A stretch of 7,210 bases of DNA from Clostridia bacterium. Lineage in GTDB: Bacteria; Bacillota_A; Clostridia; Oscillospirales; CAG-272. This document shows positions 1 through 6,137 of the stretch, piece after piece (the first letter of the stretch is position 1; every line of letters begins with the position of its first letter). The notes below the pieces were generated by a model. The model was not told the origin of the DNA, made no database searches, and saw nothing but the letters and a program-made list of their open reading frames with translations. The translations under genes and the position numbers were made by a program. The stretch covers positions 1 to 7,210 of the forward strand of contig JAFSUU010000026.1 in assembly GCA_017445115.1 (NCBI GenBank), written 5' to 3'.

Positions 1-1325
1 AAAGTGCGATCCCTGATATACTTCATTCGCTTTTCGATCTCCGGCGAGTCGTCAAGGATCCTGTCGCAGATTTTGATCTCTTTTCTGTGCCTTGCCATTA
101 TCCGGCTGAGATCTGAGATATTCCTGCGCAGCATGAAGATCTCCTCTTCGTTTCCGGCTCTCTGAGCCCGTCTGAGCGCGTTCCGGCAGAGACGACGCGT
201 ATCTTCGCATTCCTTCAGTTCGTTCTCCTTTGCGGCTATAAATCCCCGTATGTCTTCGTCTGTTCGCAGATCGTTGTCGAGCATAAGATTCTGTTGCTCA
301 ACTCTCATGTCAAAGATCATCAGCTCTTCCCATAAGACTCTCGAAGCTTCGGTATTGTATTCCCTCCGATCCTTCACGACGTTGATGACGGCGACAAAAT
401 TAACGTACATCTCACACAGATCGTCATACTCCCACGGCGGCGTTTCAAAGAACCGGGAAATATCGTCCTGCGGATGTGTTTGCAGGCTGTATAACACGTG
501 CCGGTTGTGTATCCGGTAAAGGAGCGCCTCAAAAGTGTAGTCTTCGCCGAGATTGATCAGGCGCACCCCCTTCGGAGCCATTGCGTGAAAGATATAGTCA
601 TACTTGCTGCCGCGGCGGAATTCATATCCCAGATACTTCAAAACTCTTTCAAAATACTTTTGATTTGTGCTGACGGAAACGGCGAGATCAAGATCATGTC
701 TTATGATTCCGTTCTTTGTTGTTCCGCCGTTCTGCTGTGCTTTGTACACGTTGTAGGGCACTCTTTTTCCTTGAGGATTTTCGATGACTGACAGCTCGTA
801 TTCTCTGCAAAGATCGTCGCTTATATCTCTGAATAACTTGTAATTCTCTCTGCATCCGTTGTACTTTTTTCCGTCGACAAAAGAAACCGAATTGAGCAGG
901 ATATGATTATGGATGCAGTGCGTACCCATATGAGTCGCGACGATCACTTCAAAATCATCGCCCCATAATCTTCTTGCCGTTTCTACTCCGATCTTATGTG
1001 CAAGATCCGGCGTGACCTCGTCCGGTCTGAAAGACTGATAAGCGTGGTGCGCGAGGATGCCGCCCTCTTTTCCGAAAAGCTTTTTCGTGTCGAGCATTTC
1101 CTGTTTAGCGTTCTCTGGAATGCAGTTGATGCCGGTGACAAACAGCTTCTTCTCGTTCGGATCAAACGTTTTATCCTCGTCTTCAACGTAATGCACGGCG
1201 TTGTAAAGTTCGCGCATCTGTGTTTCGGAAAAGCTCTTTTCATCGGTCTTTGAAGTGTTTGCGACGTAGTCGATCACCTTGCCGAGCTGACCGCTTCTGA
1301 TTGGCCATATCCGCGTTACAGCCAT
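1..1325 (-). CDS. MOBP-type relaxase/mobilization nuclease, 3' end missing
   Basis: This protein should nick the element at oriT, stay covalently bound to the 5' end through a tyrosine, and pilot the strand into a recipient. The 441 codons seen are open throughout and run off the left edge, so the C terminus is missing. Y20 in VIDYVANTSKT is the likely catalytic tyrosine. HHAYQSF lies at residues 93-99, and the metal-binding histidine motif HMGTHCIHNH at 132-141, followed by N145. ELSVIENP (177-184) is typical of Firmicute relaxases of the PF03432 family. Residues from about 320 onward are charged and helical, probably a coiled coil. The ATG shares its A with the TGA of mobC (TGATG), and GAGGTG sits 8 bases upstream, so translation is probably coupled to mobC. 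Family assignment is firm; the exact MOB subfamily is inferred. Confidence 0.93.
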   Translation of the reverse strand, partial: MAVTRIWPIRSGQLGKVIDYVANTSKTDEKSFSETQMRELYNAVHYVEDEDKTFDPNEKKLFVTGINCIPENAKQEMLDTKKLFGKEGGILAHHAYQSFRPDEVTPDLAHKIGVETARRLWGDDFEVIVATHMGTHCIHNHILLNSVSFVDGKKYNGCRENYKLFRDISDDLCREYELSVIENPQGKRVPYNVYKAQQNGGTTKNGIIRHDLDLAVSVSTNQKYFERVLKYLGYEFRRGSKYDYIFHAMAPKGVRLINLGEDYTFEALLYRIHNRHVLYSLQTHPQDDISRFFETPPWEYDDLCEMYVNFVAVINVVKDRREYNTEASRVLWEELMIFDMRVEQQNLMLDNDLRTDEDIRGFIAAKENELKECEDTRRLCRNALRRAQRAGNEEEIFMLRRNISDLSRIMARHRKEIKICDRILDDSPEIEKRMKYIRDRT

Positions 1326-1654
1326 CAGAAAAGCACCTCGCATTTCGCGCAGACGGACTCTTTCAGTTTGTGTTCAAGTTCGTATAGATCATCGAGCGCC
1401 TGCTTTAATTCTGAACCGTTTACGAAACCGTTCGCGTTTACCGAACGCGCAAGCTGATTCAGATTGACGCCGATTCTACGCAGCTCTGTGATAACTTTTC
1501 CGAACTCGACAGGCGGCTTTCCGTAAACTATCTTGTATTTGAGCAGCCGACGAAAGACGTCAGATTTAGAGCAGTGCAGGGTATCGCAGAGACGGATAAG
1601 CTCATCCTCTTCCGACTGATCGAGCCGCACGTGCTCCATAAAGCTTCGTTTCAT
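1325..1654 (-). CDS. mobC: MobC-family relaxosome accessory protein
   Basis: This 109-residue protein is a MobC-like (PF05713) relaxosome component, expected to bind oriT and help the relaxase reach its nick site. Residues 3-40 resemble a ribbon-helix-helix DNA-binding fold (HVRLDQSEEDELIRLC, then SKSDVFRRLLK). Residues 56-76 carry the family hallmark ITELRRIGVNLNQLAR with N74. A CxxC pair (C102, C105) lies near the C terminus. I chose the ATG at 1654 because AAAGGGTG precedes it at good spacing. An upstream in-frame ATG at 1729 would place the start inside the oriT-like hairpin and has no good ribosome site. The stop overlaps the relaxase start by one base, as usual for a mobC-relaxase pair. 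Confidence 0.87.
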   Translation of the reverse strand: MKRSFMEHVRLDQSEEDELIRLCDTLHCSKSDVFRRLLKYKIVYGKPPVEFGKVITELRRIGVNLNQLARSVNANGFVNGSELKQALDDLYELEHKLKESVCAKCEVLF

Positions 1655-1659
1655 TTTCT

Positions 1660-1667
1660 CACCCTTT
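1660..1667 (-). promoter_or_regulatory. Ribosome binding site that fixes the mobC start
   Basis: The minus strand reads AAAGGGTG five bases before the ATG at 1654. It supports the shorter mobC reading frame and leaves the oriT-like hairpin outside the coding region. Confidence 0.6.
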
Positions 1668-1711
1668 CCATATTTTTTTCTTACCTTTGCCTGGACGCGA
1701 CTTCTCGGCAA

Positions 1712-1743
1712 CAAGCGGATTTGTAGCACAAATCCAATGCTTG
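1712..1743. other. Candidate oriT hairpin upstream of mobC
   Basis: On the plus strand GGATTTGT (1717-1724) and ACAAATCC (1728-1735) form a perfect 8-bp stem with a 3-base loop. Outside it, CAAGC (1712-1716) pairs with GCTTG (1739-1743), with AAT (1736-1738) bulged. No T-run follows on either strand, which argues against a terminator. The position, directly upstream of a mobC-relaxase pair in the 126-base gap after the ATPase gene, is where Firmicute oriT sites often lie. The dyad would be the relaxase/MobC recognition arm, with nic a few bases outside it. I cannot place nic from sequence alone. Confidence 0.5.
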
Positions 1744-1780
1744 CTAAGACGATACCGTGACTGAAACAGGCTTACTTTTG

Positions 1781-3556
1781 TCATTTGTCGGCATTGATAA
1801 TCTCTTCGATTTTAGCCTTTGAAATTACGAGAAGACGACGGTTCCTTTTCCCGATCCTGACGGTTTTTGTTGTATTCCCCTCGGTATCGCCCTCTGAGAT
1901 ACCTTCCGAAAGGAGCGCTTTGGCAAGTCCGTTTTCTGAGATAGCGAAACCCTCACCCTGATCGTCGCAGAGTTTTTTAACGGCACGGTGCGCAAGCGTT
2001 TTGTCAAGATAGTAGGTATCATCGTCCGCATAACCGATCAGTCTCGGCGGATCAAGCGTGGGATAATCTTCGCTGATTTCTTTTTTTGCAATCCCGACCG
2101 CGCCGCTGTCGATGAGTGATTTGAGTTTACGAAGGAACTTATGCGTCGGCTGTTCCTGCTCGGTTCTGCTCTGCTGTTCGGCGGCGACGGAGAAAATTGC
2201 GTTGTCAAAATCGTCGATCATCCCGGCTTTTCCCTCAGGTAAAATACATTGTTTGTCCATCAGAAAATCACAGTAAAATTCATACCCAATGCGCAGAGAA
2301 ACAAGATCGTCGAGCAGACGGTCACGAAGATCGATCTTTTTCTCTTTCGCTTTTTCAGCAAGTAATGAACGTAAGTGTTTGCAAAATGAACAGATTGTTC
2401 TGACAAATTCTTCTTCCGCTTTTTCTCCGGTGAGGTATTTTTCTTTGATCCATTCGGTATACTGAAACATCATCGCTGAAAGGATCCCATCAGCCGCGAG
2501 CTGCTGATAATGCGAAAGCTCTTCGTTGTTTACGTCGTCCCTTCCGAGATCCAGCGTAATGAATCTTGCCGTACCGCTCTCTCCGACGTCGGGCAGAAAC
2601 TCCGCCGTGATGATCGCATTTCCCTGCGGATAACGGTCGGTCATTAGTTCGGAATTGGCGTTAAGTCTGCCTCGCCCGACCCGGTTTCCGTACGCTCGAA
2701 AGATCATCTGCGCGCTTGCGTTCATCTGCGCAGCGTCCTTCCCGTTGCTCGGGTGATAGTCGTCGATCACGGTCAGAACGTCTTTTAATGCGAAGCTCTG
2801 ACGAATGATGCTGTTCGCCGTATCGCGGAACGAAAGCGGAAGTTCCGTTGTTGAAAACCTCCCGAAAAAGGAACAGGTCAGCGCCGCGAGCGTGCTCTTT
2901 TTGGAACCGGTCTTCCCGCACAACAACAGGATCGTTTTCGGTTCGCACTGCGCTTTCTTCAAAAAAGAATTCAACGGTGAGAGAAAAGCGAACGCCGTAA
3001 GCGGCATCATTACATTCCGCGGTGCGATTGCATACGGCAGCGTAAAAGCTTTGATCACGGCGTCGGGATCTTCATTCCGGAGAAAACCGTAATTATTGCT
3101 CCGACCTTCCAGACGAACGGTGTGCTTTTCATCATCCGGCATCAGAAATTCCCATTGACCGTTGATGCGTTTCCAACCCGTAGCGGCATACACCTTTTTC
3201 TTATCGGCGTGTTCCGCTGTGGACTGCAGAAAGTATCGTATCCGATCCTTTACCGTCTGCCCGGTTTCGAGATTGAACTCATATCCCCAATTGTTTCTCA
3301 CCCATTCCAGCGAATTGAATTTCTCATCCGGCACAGTGATCGTCTGCAGCGTGTGACCGAGGGAATCGAACCCGCCGATCTCGACCCGCACTTTCGTTTC
3401 CGCACCGTCGTCCACAATGAGCTGAGAAGCAATGAACGGAACGAAATTGCAGAGCCTGACGAAATACTGCTCACCGCGCTTTTCGCTTTTCATATATCCG
3501 AGACAGCCGTCCTTCACGGCGAACGGTGCGGGACAAACAAGATCGTTCAGGTCCAT
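1781..3556 (-). CDS. DUF927-family P-loop ATPase, probable DNA helicase
   Basis: This 591-residue protein resembles DUF927 proteins, helicase-like ATPases common on plasmids, phages and integrative elements. The N-terminal part (about 1-180) carries the family's typical VYAATGWKR block (122-130). The ATPase core has Walker A GKTGSKKST (214-222) and Walker B LTVIDDYHP (261-269). It also has a sensor-like QGNAIITAEFLP (311-322) and a possible arginine finger in GTARFITLDL (328-337, R331). The C terminus (about 525-591) looks like a winged helix with a basic GKRNRR patch. No primase or TOPRIM domain is visible here or in neighbouring genes. Its place between oriT-like DNA and an upstream small gene suggests unwinding during element replication or transfer. 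The start at 3556 is preceded by GGGGGTGA and overlaps a mini-ORF. The role is inferred; the fold is well supported. Confidence 0.88.
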   Translation of the reverse strand: MDLNDLVCPAPFAVKDGCLGYMKSEKRGEQYFVRLCNFVPFIASQLIVDDGAETKVRVEIGGFDSLGHTLQTITVPDEKFNSLEWVRNNWGYEFNLETGQTVKDRIRYFLQSTAEHADKKKVYAATGWKRINGQWEFLMPDDEKHTVRLEGRSNNYGFLRNEDPDAVIKAFTLPYAIAPRNVMMPLTAFAFLSPLNSFLKKAQCEPKTILLLCGKTGSKKSTLAALTCSFFGRFSTTELPLSFRDTANSIIRQSFALKDVLTVIDDYHPSNGKDAAQMNASAQMIFRAYGNRVGRGRLNANSELMTDRYPQGNAIITAEFLPDVGESGTARFITLDLGRDDVNNEELSHYQQLAADGILSAMMFQYTEWIKEKYLTGEKAEEEFVRTICSFCKHLRSLLAEKAKEKKIDLRDRLLDDLVSLRIGYEFYCDFLMDKQCILPEGKAGMIDDFDNAIFSVAAEQQSRTEQEQPTHKFLRKLKSLIDSGAVGIAKKEISEDYPTLDPPRLIGYADDDTYYLDKTLAHRAVKKLCDDQGEGFAISENGLAKALLSEGISEGDTEGNTTKTVRIGKRNRRLLVISKAKIEEIINADK

Positions 3557-3669
3557 CGCGTCACCCCCGGAGTATGGTGGAATTTTCTGTTATTTCTGTT
3601 ACAAGTCCGGCTGTAACAGAAATAACAGGTTTTGCGGACATACCCTACGTCCGCGGTCTTCTTCCTCAT
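3547..3669 (-). CDS. Possible 40-residue cysteine-containing mini-protein
   Basis: A short frame starts at ATG 3669 with AGGAG seven bases upstream, and its TGA at 3549-3547 lies inside the start of the DUF927 gene. An alternative in-frame ATG at 3675 overlaps the TGA of the upstream gene (ATGA). The peptide is basic and has CYFCYSRTC (residues 16-24), so three cysteines. Overlaps at both ends are what a translationally coupled gene would show. However, the central part is encoded by a 17-bp inverted repeat, so the residues may simply reflect that DNA structure. It may be a leader peptide that couples translation into the ATPase gene, or not a gene at all. I recognise no family. Confidence 0.35.
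   Translation of the reverse strand: MRKKTADVGYVRKTCYFCYSRTCNRNNRKFHHTPGVTRWT
3587..3628. repeat. Perfect 17-bp inverted repeat upstream of the ATPase gene
   Basis: CTGTTATTTCTGTTACA (3587-3603) and its exact reverse complement (3612-3628) flank an 8-base spacer. Each arm itself holds two CTGTTA units nine bases apart, giving four related sites in all. No T-run follows on the minus strand; on the plus strand only GGTTTT follows. It begins 31 bases upstream of the ATPase start codon. It could be a binding site for a replication or regulatory protein, or an RNA hairpin controlling translation of the ATPase. Confidence 0.9.
3634..3654 (-). repeat. Second hairpin beside the 17-bp inverted repeat
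   Basis: GCGGAC and GTCCGC arms (3634-3639 and 3649-3654) pair perfectly. In minus-strand RNA the stem extends to nine pairs with one G-U wobble and a GGG loop. It lies five bases from the larger repeat, so a transcript would fold into two adjacent hairpins between the small gene and the ATPase gene. Confidence 0.65.
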
Positions 3670-3671
3670 AA

Positions 3672-3965
3672 TCATTCTCCTGCTGATTTTCTGTGCTTGA
3701 AGTTCATTGCATGGTGCTTCCCGTTCAGGGACCGCGCCTTTCTGATTTCCGCGGACAGCGGACGGATCGTGCGGAACGTCAGGTTGCGGTGGGGCACACT
3801 GCAACGAAGACAACCGTCCTCGTCGCTGTAAACGCACACTGCGTCGGGAACGTCTGAGGCGAGCTTTCCGATCAGAACGTTCAGCTTCGCGTCAAAGCTT
3901 TCGACTTCGATCACGTCGTCTCCCTGCCCGAACCATAGATGCGTTTCGTGTTTCTTTCTCGGCAT
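3672..3965 (-). CDS. Small uncharacterised protein, first gene of the mobilization cluster
   Basis: This 97-residue protein starts at ATG 3965 with an excellent AAGGAGTG ribosome site eight bases upstream; the frame is open further upstream but no better start exists. Residues 1-35 include ETHLWFGQGDDVIEVESF and look like beta strands. Next come a helical KLNVLIGKLASDVP stretch, CLRCSVPHRNLTFRTIRPL (52-70) with a CxxC, and a strongly basic tail ending KHRKSAGE. There is no signal peptide or membrane segment. It resembles, from memory, short hypothetical proteins of Firmicute phages and integrative elements with a conserved core ending in a VPK/VPH turn; this is not verified. Its stop is tightly packed against the next start. 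It could be an accessory nucleic-acid-binding protein, but the function is unknown. Confidence 0.75.
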   Translation of the reverse strand: MPRKKHETHLWFGQGDDVIEVESFDAKLNVLIGKLASDVPDAVCVYSDEDGCLRCSVPHRNLTFRTIRPLSAEIRKARSLNGKHHAMNFKHRKSAGE

Positions 3966-4022
3966 GTTTTTCACTCCTTTCTGAATAGATTTTTCAAGAC
4001 CCCTGTTTTTAGTCTGTTTCCA

Positions 4023-4044
4023 ACGGATCAAGATCCGTGTTTTT
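4023..4044. repeat. Seven-bp palindrome with T-run in the divergent region
   Basis: ACGGATC AA GATCCGT occupies 4023-4038, followed by GTTTTT on the plus strand. The two-base loop is tight, so in DNA it reads better as an operator-like palindrome in the leader of the minus-strand cluster. As plus-strand RNA it could act as a weak terminator, but no plus-strand gene lies upstream. Confidence 0.45.
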
Positions 4045-4097
4045 GTACCGGAATCGTTTCAATTTTCTCTTTTCGGTCAGTTGATCGTTTGAAAGAT

Positions 4098-4115
4098 CTC
4101 TGTTCAATTACAGAG
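4098..4115. repeat. Six-bp inverted repeat in the divergent region
   Basis: CTCTGT and ACAGAG flank a six-base AT-rich spacer (TCAATT). It lies between the two gene clusters, 76 bases from the repressor's -35 box. A dyad of this size is a possible regulator site but can occur by chance. I found no convincing minus-strand promoter near it; the best match is only a weak TTGTCA/CATACC pair around 4195-4170. Confidence 0.35.
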
Positions 4116-4190
4116 CGGTTCCGGCGATCTCAGGGGTATGTAAAGCCGCCGCCGAAATACATTTCCGCGGTATGTTTTTGTCTTATTCTC

Positions 4191-4219
4191 TTGACAAAAC
4201 AAATGTTTCATGTTATCTT
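4191..4219 (+). promoter_or_regulatory. Strong sigma-A promoter of the repressor cluster
   Basis: A perfect -35 box TTGACA (4191-4196) is followed by a 17-base spacer and -10 TATCTT (4214-4219). TGT directly before it (4211-4213) makes an extended -10. Transcription would start near 4226, giving a leader of about 45 bases. A GAGGAG ribosome site then lies seven bases before the ATG at 4271. Confidence 0.78.
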
Positions 4220-4238
4220 AATAATGAAATGCATCATT
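4206..4238. promoter_or_regulatory. Candidate operator dyads over the -10 and start site
   Basis: TTTCAT (4206-4211) and ATGAAA (4224-4229) form an inverted repeat centred on the -10 box; inside it TTAT and ATAA are also symmetrical. A second dyad, AATGA (4223-4227) and TCATT (4234-4238), covers the start site. Bound repressor would block polymerase, consistent with self-repression by the LexA-like protein. Neither matches the classic LexA boxes of Escherichia coli or Bacillus, so the assignment rests on position only. Confidence 0.33.
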
Positions 4239-4270
4239 CCACTAAATGAACAAAAAAGAGGAGCACCGTT

Positions 4271-4888
4271 ATGGCACGTCCCAAGAATTATGAAAGAATG
4301 GAAGCCATTCTGAATTACCTGACCGAATACATAACCGAGAATCAGAGCCAACCGACCGTGCTGCAGATCGCGAACCGGTTCGGCCTCTCTACCGGCATTG
4401 TACACCGTTATCTGAAGAACCTGTCCGAACAGCACAGGCTGCGTTATGAGGGCGGCGTTATCACTCTGAACGTTGACGACCGCATCCAGTATAACTCGAC
4501 CAGATGCCTTGCGCTTGACAACATCAGTTCCTGCGGTTCCGGCACCGTGGAGGAACAGCACGTTATCGCCTACAACGTCCTCTCTCCTTTTTACTTCCCG
4601 GAAAAGAATCTCGTGTCGATCACGGCGGCAGGCGATTCAATGGCTGACGCGGGGATCTCCTCCGGCGATACGCTGTTCATCGAGATCGGCGCGGAACCCG
4701 TGAAAGGCGATATTGTCGCGGCGCTGGACGACGAAGGTGAAACGCAGATCAAACGCCTGAGCGGTTATCGGAAGAACGGCCAGCCGATCCTTGCTTATGA
4801 GAACGAAGCCGTATATCCCGGAAAGATCGTCAAAAAGAACATCGTCAGCATACAAGGCGTTGTGAAGCATATTCTGAAGGATTGCTGA
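4271..4888 (+). CDS. LexA-like S24-family self-cleaving repressor
   Basis: This 205-residue protein has an N-terminal winged helix-turn-helix (about 8-66; turn around FGLS, recognition helix 40-51) and a C-terminal S24/LexA protease domain. The catalytic serine is S123 in AGDSM and the lysine K161 in TQIKRL, 38 residues apart, as in Bacillus subtilis LexA. The cleavage bond falls at C88-G89, 35 residues before the serine. LexA normally has Ala-Gly there, whereas UmuD has Cys-Gly. RecA filaments on damaged DNA should trigger cleavage and release the operators. Length is that of a normal LexA. GAGGAG precedes the ATG at good spacing. Being the first gene of its cluster and divergent from the mobilization genes, it is probably the element's own SOS-responsive switch rather than the host's LexA, although a chromosomal-type role cannot be excluded. 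Confidence 0.93.
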   Translation: MARPKNYERMEAILNYLTEYITENQSQPTVLQIANRFGLSTGIVHRYLKNLSEQHRLRYEGGVITLNVDDRIQYNSTRCLALDNISSCGSGTVEEQHVIAYNVLSPFYFPEKNLVSITAAGDSMADAGISSGDTLFIEIGAEPVKGDIVAALDDEGETQIKRLSGYRKNGQPILAYENEAVYPGKIVKKNIVSIQGVVKHILKDC

Positions 4889-4919
4889 TCATCTCCCCAT
4901 ATACTTTATCCCCCGATTT

Positions 4920-4975
4920 CCGAAAAACCGGAAAAATACCGAAACAGTCCGAAACGGATTCCGAAACAAACGAAA
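4920..4975 (+). repeat. Phased CCGAAA direct-repeat array
   Basis: CCGAAA starts at 4920, 4939, 4949 and 4961, with variants CCGGAAA at 4928 and ACGAAA at 4970. Spacing is 8 to 12 bases, close to one helical turn, so all copies face roughly one side of the DNA. The last variant runs into the ribosome site of the next gene. TTTCCG (4917-4922) and CGGAAA (4929-4934) also form a short dyad. A TATACT at 4900-4905 could be a -10 box but lacks a -35 at proper distance. The array may be an iteron-like or regulatory binding site. Confidence 0.7.
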
Positions 4976-4984
4976 GGACGCCCG

Positions 4985-6127
4985 ATGTTTTATCCGCTTG
5001 AAGCCATATTTGCCGATAAAAGCATTTACTTTGCCGGAAATAAAGATATGCTCTGTTCCTATCTCTGCAGCCTGCTGGAGTTTTATGAGCCGGGGAAGAC
5101 GGAACTGCGCCTCGAAGCGCCGTGCCTTTCCATCCTTGCCGGACTTTACGCGGTCAAAAATGATCAGGACGTTGGATCGGCTCTTCCGAAAGCCTGTGAA
5201 GCGATCATCGATACGCTTGACGTTCTGAAAGGGATCAAACCTTTTGATTACGTCGACCGCGAGGAGATACGTACTGCCTTTTCGGAAAGCAACATATCTC
5301 TTGCAGGAAGCATCATTTCAGATAAAGGCTCCGGGATCGACCCCGATTTCACTCACACCTCCAAGCTCGCCGATTATGCTCCGGCAAACGTGCGTCAGCT
5401 GCACGCTGCGGAGGCAACGGAAAAGATATTCGGACTTATGTCGTTTTACGCCCGGCTGTTTGATGAAGTGCCGAAGCTGTATGAAACGATCCGTCGCATT
5501 GCAGACAGGTATTCCCATTGTGACAAACACGATCCCGATCTTCTGTTCGGTCTTGCTTACCTTGAGCTGCGGCTTGAAGGTTCCGTACAGACGAATGTGA
5601 CCTATACGCCTTATCTGACGACGGAGAATTCCGTCAGGTTCGCTCCCGGCAAGACGGTGCAATTCAAATCATATCGCGAGCTGATAATCACAGAGCTTTT
5701 TGAAAGCCTTATGATCGGGCATTATCCTCGGCTGTGTCTGATCTGCAAAAAACCTATTCTGAAGACGGATCAAAACATTCAGAAGTACTGCACCGGATTA
5801 AGCCCGTATTACTCTAAAGGCAAAAGCAAAAAACAGCTTTCCTGTCAGCAATATGCCAAACGGTACGGTGTGCCGGAAAAGGCCGGAGATGATCCGTATA
5901 AGATCGTACACAGGAAACGGCTCGATTGTATCCGCACGGAGAAGAACCGCGGCAAGATAATGCCTGTTTTCGCAGATGCGGCAAAGTTTCTCGCCGATAA
6001 TCATTTATGCTGTGCGCAGACCGATCCGGATTACACATTAGGCCAATATGAAACAGATATGGAGAAAGACAACCTGTATAAAGAAACGGCGGAGTATTTG
6101 AAGACAATGCCGAAGGTGAACGCATGA
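4985..6127 (+). CDS. Uncharacterised DUF6076-like protein with C-terminal Cys cluster
   Basis: This 380-residue cytoplasmic protein has no signal peptide or membrane helix. The first 240 residues are mostly helical and featureless to me. Residues 224-250 (TVQFKSYRELIITELFESLM) lead into a likely zinc-binding cluster: C251 and C254 (CLICKKPI), C269 (QKYC) and C287 (LSCQQYAKRY), spacing C-x2-C-x14-C-x17-C. A basic stretch follows (KIVHRKRLDC). This layout, with an ELFESL-type helix directly before the finger, recalls DUF6076 proteins of Firmicute mobile elements and, more distantly, the CGNR finger of ABATE proteins; I am working from memory. AAAGGA precedes the ATG at 4985. Its stop overlaps the ribosome site of the sigma-like gene, so the two are probably translated together and may act together. 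Function unknown; a nucleic-acid-binding or regulatory role is inferred. Confidence 0.9.
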   Translation: MFYPLEAIFADKSIYFAGNKDMLCSYLCSLLEFYEPGKTELRLEAPCLSILAGLYAVKNDQDVGSALPKACEAIIDTLDVLKGIKPFDYVDREEIRTAFSESNISLAGSIISDKGSGIDPDFTHTSKLADYAPANVRQLHAAEATEKIFGLMSFYARLFDEVPKLYETIRRIADRYSHCDKHDPDLLFGLAYLELRLEGSVQTNVTYTPYLTTENSVRFAPGKTVQFKSYRELIITELFESLMIGHYPRLCLICKKPILKTDQNIQKYCTGLSPYYSKGKSKKQLSCQQYAKRYGVPEKAGDDPYKIVHRKRLDCIRTEKNRGKIMPVFADAAKFLADNHLCCAQTDPDYTLGQYETDMEKDNLYKETAEYLKTMPKVNA

Positions 6128-6131
6128 GGAG
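6127..6131 (+). promoter_or_regulatory. Ribosome binding site fixing a TTG start
   Basis: AGGAG begins on the last base of the upstream TGA and lies six bases before TTG at 6138. The next in-frame ATG comes 53 codons later with no ribosome site, so TTG is the best start. The weak start codon coupled to the upstream stop suggests that sigma-like protein output depends on translation of the preceding gene. Confidence 0.7.
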
Positions 6132-6137
6132 AAAGAA

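Noticed and set aside
250..1253. Plus-strand frames at 250-519, 498-791 and 996-1253, and a minus-strand frame at 983-1243
   Set aside because: They lie inside the well-supported relaxase gene in other frames, lack ribosome sites, and their peptides show no recognisable domain.
1655..1729. Longer mobC start at 1729
   Set aside because: It adds 25 residues unlike the family, lacks a ribosome site, and begins inside the oriT-like hairpin.
1712..1743. Terminator for the DUF927 gene
   Set aside because: No T-run follows the stem on the minus strand, and mobC continues in the same direction.
3122..3616. A 164-codon plus-strand frame
   Set aside because: It is antisense to the DUF927 gene, has no ribosome site, and its product resembles nothing known to me.
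4023..4044. Intrinsic terminator on the plus strand
   Set aside because: The loop is only two bases and no plus-strand gene precedes it, so I list it as a palindrome only.
3939..4313. A 124-codon plus-strand frame crossing the divergent region
   Set aside because: It runs over the repressor promoter and into the repressor gene in another frame, so it is probably chance in an open stretch.
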